Shown here: positions 26,244 to 33,724 of the stretch, piece by piece
Layout of the letters: each line of letters opens with the position of its first letter
How positions within the stretch are numbered: position 1 is the stretch's first letter
Assembly (NCBI GenBank): GCA_040882605.1
Contig: JBBEAY010000019.1
Location: forward strand, 1-40,116
Reading direction: 5' to 3'
Source of the DNA: JAOUEA01 sp040882605
Lineage (GTDB): Bacteria; Actinomycetota; UBA4738; HRBIN12
Length of the DNA stretch: 40,116 bases
Notes under the pieces: generated by a model
Databases searched by the model: none
What the model saw: the letters and a program-made list of their open reading frames with translations, nothing else
What the model was told of the DNA's origin: nothing
Program-made: the position numbers and the translations under genes

Positions 26244-26645
26244 ATGAGAAGCGCCACTCCCCGCACACTGGTCTTGGCGGTGACACTGATCGTGCTCGCC
26301 GCGTGTGGCGACGGGGCAGGCTCGACCATCGACGACCCGCCCGACTCCGGTGTGCGGGGGGCGGTGTCCGCGGGCCCGCAGTGCCCGGTCGAGGTGCAAA
26401 GCTCACCGTGCCCGGATCAGCCTTGGCAGGGGACCGTTCGCGTCACCACGGCCGACGGTGACGTGGTCGACGAAGTGCCGACCGGCGACGACGGGCGATT
26501 CGACGTCGCTCTCGACCCCGGCGACTACGTCGTCATCGCAGTCACCGAGGCCGACCGGCTTCCGATGGCAGCGCCGCAGGATGTCACGGTCGTGGAGAGC
26601 GAGTGGGTCGAGGTGACGCTCGTAGTCGACACCGGCATCCGCTGA
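26244..26645 (+). CDS. Small lipoprotein with carboxypeptidase-regulatory-like fold
   Basis: A 133-residue exported protein. The signal sequence TLVLAVTLIVLAAC ends in a lipobox (LAAC). After a short linker, a beta-sandwich segment resembling a CarboxypepD_reg/CNA-B module reads PWQGTVRVTTADGDVVDEVPTGDDGRFDVALDPGDYVV. The pattern is close to short secreted proteins with GxVxL..DG.F...L.PG.Y repeats. ATG 26244 is preceded by GAGGAG, very close to the start. It lies between hpt and ftsH. The function is unknown; it is probably membrane-anchored on the outer face. Confidence 0.75.
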   Translation: MRSATPRTLVLAVTLIVLAACGDGAGSTIDDPPDSGVRGAVSAGPQCPVEVQSSPCPDQPWQGTVRVTTADGDVVDEVPTGDDGRFDVALDPGDYVVIAVTEADRLPMAAPQDVTVVESEWVEVTLVVDTGIR

Positions 26646-26705
26646 CCGACGACCCCGAGGCCCGGCGCCGTGCGATGGCCGGTCCAAGGCGTCCGGGGCC
26701 GGTGC

Positions 26706-26711
26706 TACCAT
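26706..26711 (+). promoter_or_regulatory. -10 hexamer candidate for ftsH
   Basis: TACCAT, about 68 nt before the proposed ftsH start, would give a leader of roughly 60 nt containing the strong ribosome site at 26770-26773. No convincing -35 was seen. Confidence 0.35.
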
Positions 26712-26779
26712 CGCGCACGACGGTCACGGGCGCGACGTGACGCGGCCCGACCCACCTGTTTCCCCCTGAGGAGCACACC

Positions 26780-28753
26780 CTGAGCCAGCAGCCTAAGACC
26801 CCGCTCAAGAAGGTTGCCCGTACGCCCACGCTGTGGATCGTGATGGGCACCCTCGTCTTCCTGCTCGTGGTGTCGTTCATGAGCAAGGAACCTTCCGGCG
26901 AGCAGCTAGGGCTCAGCGACTTCGAGGCTGCCGTCGAACAGGGAAGGGTTGCCAACGCCGTGCTCTTCGACGGCGACCAGACCGTCAAGGGCGAGTTGAT
27001 CGGGGGCGACGCCTATCGCAGCACCTACCCGACCGAGTACGCCGACGACCTGACGGCCTTGCTGAGGAAGGCCGGGGTGCCGACGGAAGTCGATCCGCAG
27101 AAGCCCAATGCGCTTCTTGGCACGCTGATCACCGTGATCCTGCCGGTGCTGTTGATCGGCGGCATCCTGCTGTTCGTCATGAACAGGTCGCAGGGCGGAG
27201 GCGGGCGGGTCATGCAGTTCGGGCGCAGCAAGCACAAGACGGTCAACAAGGATGAGCCCAAGACAACCTTCGGCGATGTCGCAGGCGTCGACGAGGCGAT
27301 CGAGGAGCTTCAGGAGATCAAGGACTTCCTGCAGAACCCGTCGAAGTTCCAAGCGATGGGGGCCAAGATCCCGCGGGGGGTACTGCTTTTCGGCCCGCCC
27401 GGAACCGGCAAGACACTGCTCGCCCGCGCCGTCGCGGGCGAAGCGGGCGTACCGTTCTTCTCGATATCGGGCTCTGATTTCGTGGAGATGTTCGTGGGCG
27501 TCGGTGCGGCTCGCGTCCGCGACCTCTTCGAGCAGGCGAAGGCCAGCGCCCCCGCGATCGTGTTCATAGACGAGATCGACGCCGTCGGACGTCAGCGCGG
27601 CGCCGGGCTCGGCGGCGGTCACGACGAGCGCGAGCAGACTCTGAATCAGCTGCTCGTCGAGATGGACGGGTTCGACCAGCGCACGACCGTGATCCTTATG
27701 GCGGCAACGAACCGCCCCGACATCCTCGACCCTGCGCTGCTGCGCCCGGGCAGGTTCGATCGGCAGGTCGTGATCGACCGGCCCGACCTCGAAGGGCGCA
27801 AGGCGATCCTGCGCGTGCACGCCCGAGGCAAGCCCTTCGACGAGACGGTTGACCTCGAGGTGCTCGCACGCCGCACGCCGGGGTTCACCGGCGCCGACCT
27901 CGCCAACGCGATCAACGAGGCCGCGCTGCTCGCCGCGCGCCGCGACAAGAAGGCGATCTCCATGCAAGAGGTCGAGGAGGCCGTCGATCGTGTCATGGCG
28001 GGGCCCGAGCGCAAGAGCCGTGTCATGGACGAGCAGGAACGCCGCCTGATCGCCTACCACGAGGGAGGCCACGCGATGGTCGCCCACGTGCTGCCCAACA
28101 CAGACGAGGTCCACAAGATCACGGTGATCCCACGCGGCCGGGCTCTCGGCTACACGCTGACGCTTCCCGAGCAGGACAAGCTCTTGATGACGCGGGAGCA
28201 GCTCCGTGACGAGCTCGCGATGCTCATGGGGGGCCGCGTGGCCGAGGAGATCGTCGCGGGTGACGTGACCACCGGGGCCGGCAACGACATCGAGCGCGCC
28301 ACGAAGATCGCTCGGCAGATGGTCACCGAGTACGGCATGAGCGACTCGATCGGACCTCGCACGCTCGGCGTGAAGCAGGGCGAGGTGTTCCTCGGGCGCG
28401 ATTGGGGCTCGACACCCGATTACTCCGACGCCATCGCATTCGAGATCGACCTCGAGGTGCGGGAGCTGATCGATGAGGCTCACGATGTTGCGCTCGACGT
28501 CCTCACGGTGAACCGCGTCAAGCTCGACGCGCTGGCCGCACGCTTGATCGAGATCGAGACGATGGGGCGAGACGACGTCATCGCTTTCTTCGCCGACGTC
28601 GAGCGCCGCGAGCCCCGCGCGCACGAGGAACGCTCTGCGGGGCTCGCCGTGTCGCGCAAGGCGTCACGGCACGATCGATCCGAGAGCGAGCTGCGCTTGG
28701 CCCCCGGCACGAGACGGCCCAAGCTCGGTGGTCCCGGTCTCTCGCCCGCCTGA
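26780..28753 (+). CDS. ftsH: ATP-dependent membrane zinc protease FtsH (CTG start)
   Basis: A membrane-anchored AAA+ protease that degrades unassembled or regulatory membrane and cytosolic proteins. The 657-residue protein has a first helix (LWIVMGTLVFLLVVSF), an extracytoplasmic segment and a second helix (LITVILPVLLIGGILLFVM). The AAA+ domain has Walker A GPPGTGKT (205-212), Walker B IVFIDEID and the arginine-finger region ATNRPDILDPALLRPGRFD. The M41 protease domain has HEGGH (H427, E428, H431). The proposed start is CTG 26780, spaced 6 nt from GAGGAG. It restores the usual basic N-terminus (SQQPKTPLKKVARTPT) before helix 1. GTG 26840 would cut into the helix and has no ribosome site. The tail is short and basic. 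Confidence 0.93.
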   Translation: MSQQPKTPLKKVARTPTLWIVMGTLVFLLVVSFMSKEPSGEQLGLSDFEAAVEQGRVANAVLFDGDQTVKGELIGGDAYRSTYPTEYADDLTALLRKAGVPTEVDPQKPNALLGTLITVILPVLLIGGILLFVMNRSQGGGGRVMQFGRSKHKTVNKDEPKTTFGDVAGVDEAIEELQEIKDFLQNPSKFQAMGAKIPRGVLLFGPPGTGKTLLARAVAGEAGVPFFSISGSDFVEMFVGVGAARVRDLFEQAKASAPAIVFIDEIDAVGRQRGAGLGGGHDEREQTLNQLLVEMDGFDQRTTVILMAATNRPDILDPALLRPGRFDRQVVIDRPDLEGRKAILRVHARGKPFDETVDLEVLARRTPGFTGADLANAINEAALLAARRDKKAISMQEVEEAVDRVMAGPERKSRVMDEQERRLIAYHEGGHAMVAHVLPNTDEVHKITVIPRGRALGYTLTLPEQDKLLMTREQLRDELAMLMGGRVAEEIVAGDVTTGAGNDIERATKIARQMVTEYGMSDSIGPRTLGVKQGEVFLGRDWGSTPDYSDAIAFEIDLEVRELIDEAHDVALDVLTVNRVKLDALAARLIEIETMGRDDVIAFFADVERREPRAHEERSAGLAVSRKASRHDRSESELRLAPGTRRPKLGGPGLSPA

Positions 28754-28816
28754 AAGCCCGCCTGCGGACCCGCCTGGAGACCCGCCTGGAGACCCGCCTG
28801 GAGACCCGCCTGGAGA
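28745..28816. repeat. Six 12-bp tandem repeats across the ftsH stop
   Basis: Six contiguous units of CCCGCCTGGAGA follow each other. The first two are degenerate (28745-28768) and the next four are identical (28769-28816). The array begins over the ftsH stop codon and ends 4 bp before the HAD-hydrolase ATG. Each of the last four units holds a GGAG that resembles a ribosome-binding site; the final one is correctly spaced for the ATG at 28821. Confidence 0.9.
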
Positions 28817-28820
28817 CGCG

Positions 28821-29510
28821 ATGGAATACGCGACACGCGACACGACGAGCGACCGGTGGGCGACGTTCGACTGTTACGGCACCCTCGTGGATTGGCTGGG
28901 CGGGGTCCGCGACACCCTTGCGCGGTTGTGGCCCGACGCTTCGGGTGGCGACATGCTGCTCGAGGCGTACATGCGCATCGAGCCCCGGGTGCAGCGAGGC
29001 CGCGGCACTCCCTACCGCCAGGTCATGGCCGAGACGATGGCTGGGGTCGCCGATGAGCTCGGGCTCACCGTGCCCGAAGGCGAAGCCGATGCTCTCGCGA
29101 TGTCGCTGCCCTCGTGGCGTGTTTTCGGCGAGGTTCCTTCAGCGCTGACGACTCTGCGTGAGGCCGGCTGGAAGCTCGCGATCCTGTCGAACACCGACCT
29201 CGACCTGCTCGACGCTTCGGTCGCGGCGATCGGCGTCGAGATCGACGAGCAGGTGGTCGCGAGCGACATCGGCTCGTACAAGCCTTCGTTCGGTCACTGG
29301 GAAGCGTTCTTCCGGCGCACCGAGGCGGAGCGCGTGCGACACGTGCACGTCGCAGCCTCGTTATTCCACGACATCGAGCCGTGCGCGAAGCTCGGGAGGC
29401 CGGCGGTGTGGATCGACCGGCTCGGCGAGACCAGCATGGTGCCGCGGTCCGCGACGTTACCCGACCTCTCGGCTCTGCCCGAGACGCTCGAACGCCTCGT
29501 GCCGGCGTAG
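28821..29510 (+). CDS. HAD-superfamily hydrolase (haloacid-dehalogenase-like)
   Basis: A 229-residue HAD hydrolase. Motif I is TFDCYGTLVDW with nucleophile D17. Motif II is ILSNTD, motif III the Lys in SYKPS, and motif IV SLFHDIEP. The DCYGTLxDW form is typical of type II 2-haloacid dehalogenases and related phosphatases, so the substrate could be a haloacid or a phosphate ester; the sequence alone does not decide. ATG 28821 is chosen because GGAG from the last tandem repeat lies just upstream. A longer in-frame start (28728) would translate the repeats as (PPGD)n and overlap ftsH. It is absent from the mycobacterial version of this locus. Confidence 0.85.
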   Translation: MEYATRDTTSDRWATFDCYGTLVDWLGGVRDTLARLWPDASGGDMLLEAYMRIEPRVQRGRGTPYRQVMAETMAGVADELGLTVPEGEADALAMSLPSWRVFGEVPSALTTLREAGWKLAILSNTDLDLLDASVAAIGVEIDEQVVASDIGSYKPSFGHWEAFFRRTEAERVRHVHVAASLFHDIEPCAKLGRPAVWIDRLGETSMVPRSATLPDLSALPETLERLVPA

Positions 29511-29525
29511 GACCGCGGGTCGCTT

Positions 29526-29531
29526 TACACT
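29526..29531 (+). promoter_or_regulatory. -10 hexamer for leaderless J-domain gene
   Basis: TACACT lies 7 nt before the ATG at 29539, with no ribosome-binding site. It is the same hexamer and spacing as for holB. Confidence 0.5.
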
Positions 29532-29538
29532 TCGCGAC

Positions 29539-30141
29539 ATGGACGCCGTTGGCCGCGCGGTCAACTCAGGTGAGGATCTGTACGCGCTGTTGGGCGTGCC
29601 CCCTCAGGCGTCCGACGACGACATCCGGCACGCGTATCGGTCGCTGGCGCGTAGGCACCACCCCGATGCGAACCCCGCCGAGGCGCAGGCATCGGGGTTC
29701 CGCCGCATCGCGGCCGCCTACGAGGTCTTGGGTGACGAACGTGAACGGGCCTCGTACGACCGGGCGCTTCGCCTCGAGCAGCTGATGCGCGAGCGTGCGG
29801 CGAGGCCGGGCCCGATGGCGTCGCACGTCGCCCCCCGACCCACCGGCGCCGTCAGCTCACGCGGACGCCACGCTTCGGCGAACCCCGCCGACCATGCTCC
29901 GCGCGTGGCTGCCGACGCACAGCCTCGCCCGCGCGAGCCCCTCGACGAATGGCGGCTGGTCTCGGTGCTCACACGGGTCGTGGCCGCTGCCGCCGCGCTC
30001 GTCATGATCGCGGCTGTGGTGCTCATGGTGGTCTCGGCGAGCGCACGCGAGGCCGGGCCACCACCACCGGCCAAGATCTGGTGCAAGACCGCCGACGGTT
30101 GGTACGACTGCTGGCAGGCAACGACACCCGACGGCTCGTAG
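29539..30141 (+). CDS. Membrane-anchored J-domain (DnaJ-like) protein
   Basis: A 200-residue protein. An N-terminal J domain (about 13-80: LYALLGVPPQASDDDIRHAY) has the HPD motif at H41-P42-D43 that stimulates Hsp70 ATPase. A basic Pro/Ala-rich linker leads to one membrane helix (LTRVVAAAAALVMIAAVVLM, about 143-168) and a short tail with two cysteines (IWCKTADGWYDCWQ) probably outside the membrane. It lacks the G/F, zinc-finger and C-terminal substrate domains of DnaJ, so it is a type III J protein that may recruit DnaK to the membrane. ATG 29539 is supported by the -10 box 7 nt upstream. Confidence 0.85.
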   Translation: MDAVGRAVNSGEDLYALLGVPPQASDDDIRHAYRSLARRHHPDANPAEAQASGFRRIAAAYEVLGDERERASYDRALRLEQLMRERAARPGPMASHVAPRPTGAVSSRGRHASANPADHAPRVAADAQPRPREPLDEWRLVSVLTRVVAAAAALVMIAAVVLMVVSASAREAGPPPPAKIWCKTADGWYDCWQATTPDGS

Positions 30142-30197
30142 GCGTCGCCCACCCTCACCGGCGTTGTCCCAATGAACGCCACCCCTCACCCGACGGG

Positions 30198-30203
30198 TAG
30201 CAT
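30198..30203 (+). promoter_or_regulatory. -10 hexamer candidate for folE
   Basis: TAGCAT lies 9 nt before the folE ATG at 30213, consistent with a leaderless or nearly leaderless transcript. No ribosome-binding site is visible. Confidence 0.4.
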
Positions 30204-30212
30204 GCCCGTCTC

Positions 30213-30785
30213 ATGGCTGGCTTCGACGACCAGAAGATCGAGCAAGGTGTCCGCCTGATCCTCGAGGGCATCGGCGAGGACGTCGATCGCGGCGGCCTCA
30301 AGGACACCCCGGCCCGAGTGGCCCGCATGTACCGCGAGATCGCCGGTGGCGTGGGCCAGGATCCGACCGGCATCGTCACAGTGGTCGAGGGCGCGGACTT
30401 CGACGAGATGATCATGGTGCGCGACATCCCTCTTTACTCGATCTGTGAGCACCACCTCATCCCGTTCACCGGCCGGGTACACGTGGCGTACGTACCGAAC
30501 AAGGCGGGCCAGATCACAGGTCTCTCGAAGATCGCTCGAGCCGTCGACGTGCTCGCCAAGAAGCCGCAAGTGCAGGAACGGCTCACGACCGAGATCGCCG
30601 ACACCATCGAGCGCGCGCTCGAGCCGCGCGGAGTCTTCGTGGTGATCGAAGCCGAGCACCTGTGCATGACGATGCGAGGCATCAAGAAGCCAGGATCCGT
30701 CACGGTGACCTCCGCGGTGCGCGGGCTCTTCCGTACCGATGCGCGCACGCGGCAGGAAGCCATGAACCACATCGGCACGCGCTGA
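30213..30785 (+). CDS. folE: GTP cyclohydrolase I FolE
   Basis: First enzyme of tetrahydrofolate synthesis, converting GTP to dihydroneopterin triphosphate. The 190-residue length is normal. Zinc ligands are C78 and H81 in SICEHHLIPF and C151 in EAEHLCMTMRG. The substrate-site segments RVHVAYVPN and GIKKPGS are present. It is the first of four pathway genes here (folE, folP, folB, folK). ATG 30213 follows a -10-like box, and no longer start is plausible. Confidence 0.96.
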   Translation: MAGFDDQKIEQGVRLILEGIGEDVDRGGLKDTPARVARMYREIAGGVGQDPTGIVTVVEGADFDEMIMVRDIPLYSICEHHLIPFTGRVHVAYVPNKAGQITGLSKIARAVDVLAKKPQVQERLTTEIADTIERALEPRGVFVVIEAEHLCMTMRGIKKPGSVTVTSAVRGLFRTDARTRQEAMNHIGTR

Positions 30786-30865
30786 TCGCGCTCACCCCCT
30801 CCACCCGCGCCTCGATGCGAGACACCCGTTACCGCGCACGAACACTCGCCGCCGCGCACGAGCAC

Positions 30866-30871
30866 TACGAT
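30866..30871 (+). promoter_or_regulatory. -10 hexamer for leaderless folP
   Basis: TACGAT lies 6 nt before GTG 30878, giving folP a promoter separate from folE. This helps choose the GTG over in-frame starts farther upstream. Confidence 0.45.
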
Positions 30872-30877
30872 GCCGGC

Positions 30878-31735
30878 GTGAGTGACGCAGCTTGGCGGTG
30901 CCGCGACCACACGTTCCCGCTCGGGGCGCGGACCCTCATCATGGGCATCGTGAACGTCACGCCCGATTCCTTCAGTGACGGCGGCATGCTCGCAAGCACC
31001 GAGGAAGCGGTCGCACACGGCGTGCAGCTCGCCGCCGAGGGCGCGGACATCCTCGACGTCGGCGGCGAGTCGACCCGGCCCGGCGCGGACCTCGTGCCCA
31101 TCGACCAGGAGCTTGCACGCGTCGTGCCGGTGGTCGCGGGGCTCTCAGATGCGGCGCCCGAACACGTCGCGCTCAGCGTCGACACGCGCCGCCCCGAAGT
31201 CGCCCGGGCGGCTCTCGATGCAGGGGCTGCCATCGTGAACGATGTCACGGCCGCGCGAGATCCGGCGATGTTCGACGCCGTCCGCGAGACGGGAGCCGGT
31301 CTCGTGCTGATGCACATGCTCGGAGAACCCAAGACGATGCAACACGATCCGCGCTACGACGACGTGGTGTCGGACGTGCGCGACTTCCTGGCGGGTCGCA
31401 TCGGCGCGGCAGTTGCGGCGGGGGTGCCGCGAGACAGGCTATGCGTCGACCCGGGACTCGGGTTCGGCAAGACCCTCGAACACAACCTCGCGCTGCTGCG
31501 CGCGATCGCGGCGTTCGAGCAGCTGCGGACGCCGGTGCTGGTGGGCGCTTCCCGCAAGCGCTTCATCGGCGAGCTCACCGGTGTCGAGGACCCCGCCGAT
31601 CGTGTGGAAGGCACCGCGGGCACCGTGGCGTGGTGCGCCGCGAACGGCGTCGACGTCGTACGGGTGCACGACGTGCGTGCCATGGCGCGGGTCGTGCGGG
31701 TCGTCGACGCGATCGCCAGAGGCACGTCGCTGTGA
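30878..31735 (+). CDS. folP: Dihydropteroate synthase FolP
   Basis: Joins p-aminobenzoate to dihydropterin pyrophosphate; it is the sulfonamide target. The 285-residue protein has MGIVNVTPDSFSDGG, DVGGESTRPGA, NDVTA, DPGLGFGKT, the pABA-loop motif VGASRKRFIGEL and the terminal VRVHDV, all standard. GTG 30878 is chosen because the conserved LIMGIVNVTP lies about 20 residues in, and a -10 box ends 6 nt before it. The stop overlaps the next GTG by 4 bp (GTGA), linking it to an alpha/beta-hydrolase-like gene not usually in this pathway. Confidence 0.95.
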   Translation: MSDAAWRCRDHTFPLGARTLIMGIVNVTPDSFSDGGMLASTEEAVAHGVQLAAEGADILDVGGESTRPGADLVPIDQELARVVPVVAGLSDAAPEHVALSVDTRRPEVARAALDAGAAIVNDVTAARDPAMFDAVRETGAGLVLMHMLGEPKTMQHDPRYDDVVSDVRDFLAGRIGAAVAAGVPRDRLCVDPGLGFGKTLEHNLALLRAIAAFEQLRTPVLVGASRKRFIGELTGVEDPADRVEGTAGTVAWCAANGVDVVRVHDVRAMARVVRVVDAIARGTSL

Positions 31736-32730
31736 CGATCACAGCCGAAACCGCCGCGCACGTCGTCGCCACCTCGGCGGGCGCCGTGGCGTTCCACGAC
31801 GAAGGTGACGGGCCCCCGGTGCTGCTGCTGCACGGGTTCCCCGCTTCGTCGTGGCAGTGGCGTGAGTTCCTGCCGCTGTTGGCGGCCAGGTTCCGTGTGA
31901 TCGTCCCCGACCTCCCGGGAGCGGGCGCCTCGATCCCTGCCGATGGCGTGACGCTCGACCTGGCGACTCAAGCTGCCGCGGTGCGCGAGCTCATGGCGCA
32001 CCTCGGCATCGAGCGATACGCCGTAGTCGGCCACGGCGTCGGAGCGGGGGTGGCGCAGTTGCTCGCCCTCGACGGCGATGGCGTCGACGCCATGGTCCTG
32101 CTGAACGCAGCGACGCTCGACGCCTGGCCCTCGGCGGGCGTCGCCCAGGCGCGCAGGCGCCTGCGAGCGAGCGGGCCCACTCCTGAGCTCGTCCATCAGC
32201 TCGTGAAGGTCGCCTTCGAGTCCGGCGCGATCCAGCGCGATCGTCTTCCCGATGAGGTGATCGACGCGTATGCCGAGCCGTACACGACCGGAGACGGTCC
32301 CGTGCGGTTCGCCAGGGTGCTCGACGGGATGGACGGCGCGGGGCTCGCCCAGCGAGGCGCCGAGCTCGCTGCGATCGACGCGCCGGTGCTGATCCTCTGG
32401 GGCGAGGACGACAGCGTCTATCCGTGTAGCGTCGGCGAGCGGCTGAACGACGCGATGCCGTCGTCGACCCTCGGCCTGCTTCCTGGCTGCGGACACTTCC
32501 TCGTTGAGGAAGCGGCCGACACGATCGGCCCGATGATCTCCGAGTACCTTCGCGCGCGGTACGCGCATGCACCTCACGGACACGGCGACGAGAGCTCAGG
32601 CATCGTGATGCTGCAGCTCGAGCGACGACCGCCGTGGGTCGACCTCGAGCAGTACGAGCGAGACGACTGGTTCGAGCCCGATGAACCCGACGAGCCCGAC
32701 GAGCTCGGGCGATCAGGACCAGCCTCATGA
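31732..32730 (+). CDS. Alpha/beta-hydrolase-fold protein lacking the nucleophile
   Basis: A 332-residue protein with a clear alpha/beta-hydrolase fold: LLLHGFPASSWQWRE (oxyanion HG), LPGAGAS, LWGEDDSVYP (acid) and LPGCGHFLVEEA (His). At the nucleophile elbow the sequence is VVGHGVGAG, so Gly102 replaces the usual Ser, Asp or Cys. Its closest look is to epoxide-hydrolase/haloalkane-dehalogenase-like members. With Gly there it is probably not a classical hydrolase and may be a binding protein. A C-terminal extension ends in an acidic EPDEPDEPDE repeat. It is tightly coupled on both sides (GTGA with folP, ATGA with folB), placing it in the folate operon. Confidence 0.85.
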   Translation: MTITAETAAHVVATSAGAVAFHDEGDGPPVLLLHGFPASSWQWREFLPLLAARFRVIVPDLPGAGASIPADGVTLDLATQAAAVRELMAHLGIERYAVVGHGVGAGVAQLLALDGDGVDAMVLLNAATLDAWPSAGVAQARRRLRASGPTPELVHQLVKVAFESGAIQRDRLPDEVIDAYAEPYTTGDGPVRFARVLDGMDGAGLAQRGAELAAIDAPVLILWGEDDSVYPCSVGERLNDAMPSSTLGLLPGCGHFLVEEAADTIGPMISEYLRARYAHAPHGHGDESSGIVMLQLERRPPWVDLEQYERDDWFEPDEPDEPDELGRSGPAS

Positions 32731-33089
32731 CGTCTGCGCGGTTGTTCCTGTCGGGCATCAGGGCGACCGGGCGCCACGGTGCGCGCCCGGGCGAGAAGGA
32801 CGAGCCGCAGGAGCTCGTCGTCGATCTCGATCTCGAGGTGGAAGTCGGCGCCGACGCGATCGAGGACACCGCCGACTACCGGGCCGTGAGCGATGTCGTG
32901 CGAGCCGTGATCGCCGACGGTTCCTACGACCTGATCGAGGTGATGGCGCACGACGTGGCCGAGCGCGTGCTCGCCTTCGACCACGTGATGAGCGTGACTG
33001 CGGTCGTGCACAAGCCCAACGCTGCGCGGCGCCTCGAGATCGATGGCGTTGCCGCCGCCGCGACGCTTCCCCCCGCCAACCGGCGATGA
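32727..33089 (+). CDS. folB: Dihydroneopterin aldolase FolB
   Basis: Cleaves dihydroneopterin to 6-hydroxymethyl-dihydropterin and glycolaldehyde. The 120-residue protein has the family start LFLSGIRATGRHGARPGEKDEPQ with the conserved Glu, DLDLEVEVG, ADYRAVSDVV, SYDLIEVMAHDVAERVL and the closing VHKPNA with the catalytic Lys. Length is normal. ATG 32727 overlaps the hydrolase stop by 4 bp. folK follows after 60 bp, so these two steps of pterin synthesis are adjacent. Confidence 0.94.
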   Translation: MTSARLFLSGIRATGRHGARPGEKDEPQELVVDLDLEVEVGADAIEDTADYRAVSDVVRAVIADGSYDLIEVMAHDVAERVLAFDHVMSVTAVVHKPNAARRLEIDGVAAAATLPPANRR

Positions 33090-33149
33090 CCATGTCCAGG
33101 TCTTCTCGCACCCGGAAATGACCGTGGCCAGGCCCGCCAACGCCCAGCC

Positions 33150-33653
33150 GTGACCGAAACCGCCTACCTCGGCCTCGGGTCGAACCTGGGCGACCGGCTG
33201 CGCTCGTTGCAGCGTGCTGTCGACCTGCTCGGCGCGGAGGTAGGCGTCGAGCTCACCCGGTGCTCGCGTGTGTGGGAGACCGACCCCGTCGGCGGCCCGC
33301 CGCAGCCCGACTTCCTCAACGTGGTGGTGCGCGCGGAGCTCGATGTGTCTCCCCATGATCTCCTCGCCGCATGCCAACGTGTGGAAGCCGCGCTCGGCCG
33401 CGTGCGAGATGTCAGGTGGGGGCCGCGGACCGTCGACATCGATGTGCTGCTGATCGGTCGACGTGAGATCGACGAGCCCGATCTCGTGGTGCCTCATCCA
33501 CGCCTTCACCAGCGGGCGTTCGTGCTGATGCCGCTGCTCGAGATCGACCCCGATCCCGTGCTTCCCGACGGCAGCCGGCTGGTCGAGGTGCGTCTGGGCC
33601 CCGACGCGGCCGGTGGCGTGCGGGTGTTCGCGCCTCCGATCCGCCTCGGCTGA
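33150..33653 (+). CDS. folK: 6-hydroxymethyl-dihydropterin pyrophosphokinase FolK
   Basis: Transfers pyrophosphate from ATP to hydroxymethyl-dihydropterin, making the FolP substrate. The 167-residue protein begins TAYLGLGSNLGDRLRSL and has WETDPVGGPPQPDFLNVV, LGRVRDVRWGPRTVDIDVLL with the two metal-binding Asp residues, and PHPRLHQRAFVLMPL. GTG 33150 is the only sensible start, as the family begins at the YLGLGSN strand. Confidence 0.95.
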   Translation: MTETAYLGLGSNLGDRLRSLQRAVDLLGAEVGVELTRCSRVWETDPVGGPPQPDFLNVVVRAELDVSPHDLLAACQRVEAALGRVRDVRWGPRTVDIDVLLIGRREIDEPDLVVPHPRLHQRAFVLMPLLEIDPDPVLPDGSRLVEVRLGPDAAGGVRVFAPPIRLG

Positions 33654-33666
33654 AGGCAGGCCGCCG

Positions 33667-33702
33667 CGCGGGCCCGGCGCTACCTGTCGCGGGCCCGGCG
33701 CT
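33667..33702. repeat. 15-bp direct repeat in folK-DUF2520 gap
   Basis: CGCGGGCCCGGCGCT occurs at 33667-33681 and again at 33688-33702, 21 bp apart, in the 71-bp gap before the leaderless DUF2520 gene. Function unknown; the region could also fold into GC hairpins around GGGCCC. Confidence 0.7.
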
Positions 33703-33712
33703 GGCGAGTTGC

Positions 33713-33718
33713 GATACT
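33713..33718 (+). promoter_or_regulatory. -10 hexamer for leaderless DUF2520 gene
   Basis: GATACT, preceded by TGC, lies 6 nt before the ATG at 33725, with no ribosome-binding site in between. Confidence 0.45.
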
Positions 33719-33724
33719 CGCTCC

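Noticed and set aside
28745..28816. CRISPR-like array
   Set aside because: Units are contiguous 12-mers without spacers and no cas genes are present; it is a simple tandem repeat.
28728..28820. Extended HAD hydrolase starting before the repeats
   Set aside because: It would give a PPGD repeat tail and overlap ftsH; the ATG at 28821 has a fitting ribosome site.
29158..29538. N-terminal extension of the J-domain protein
   Set aside because: It is an out-of-frame reading of the HAD gene; the -10 box and J-domain boundary place the start at 29539.
30160..30180. Weak hairpin GGCGTT/AACGCC between the J-domain gene and folE
   Set aside because: Only a 6-bp stem with a 9-nt loop; not enough to call a terminator.
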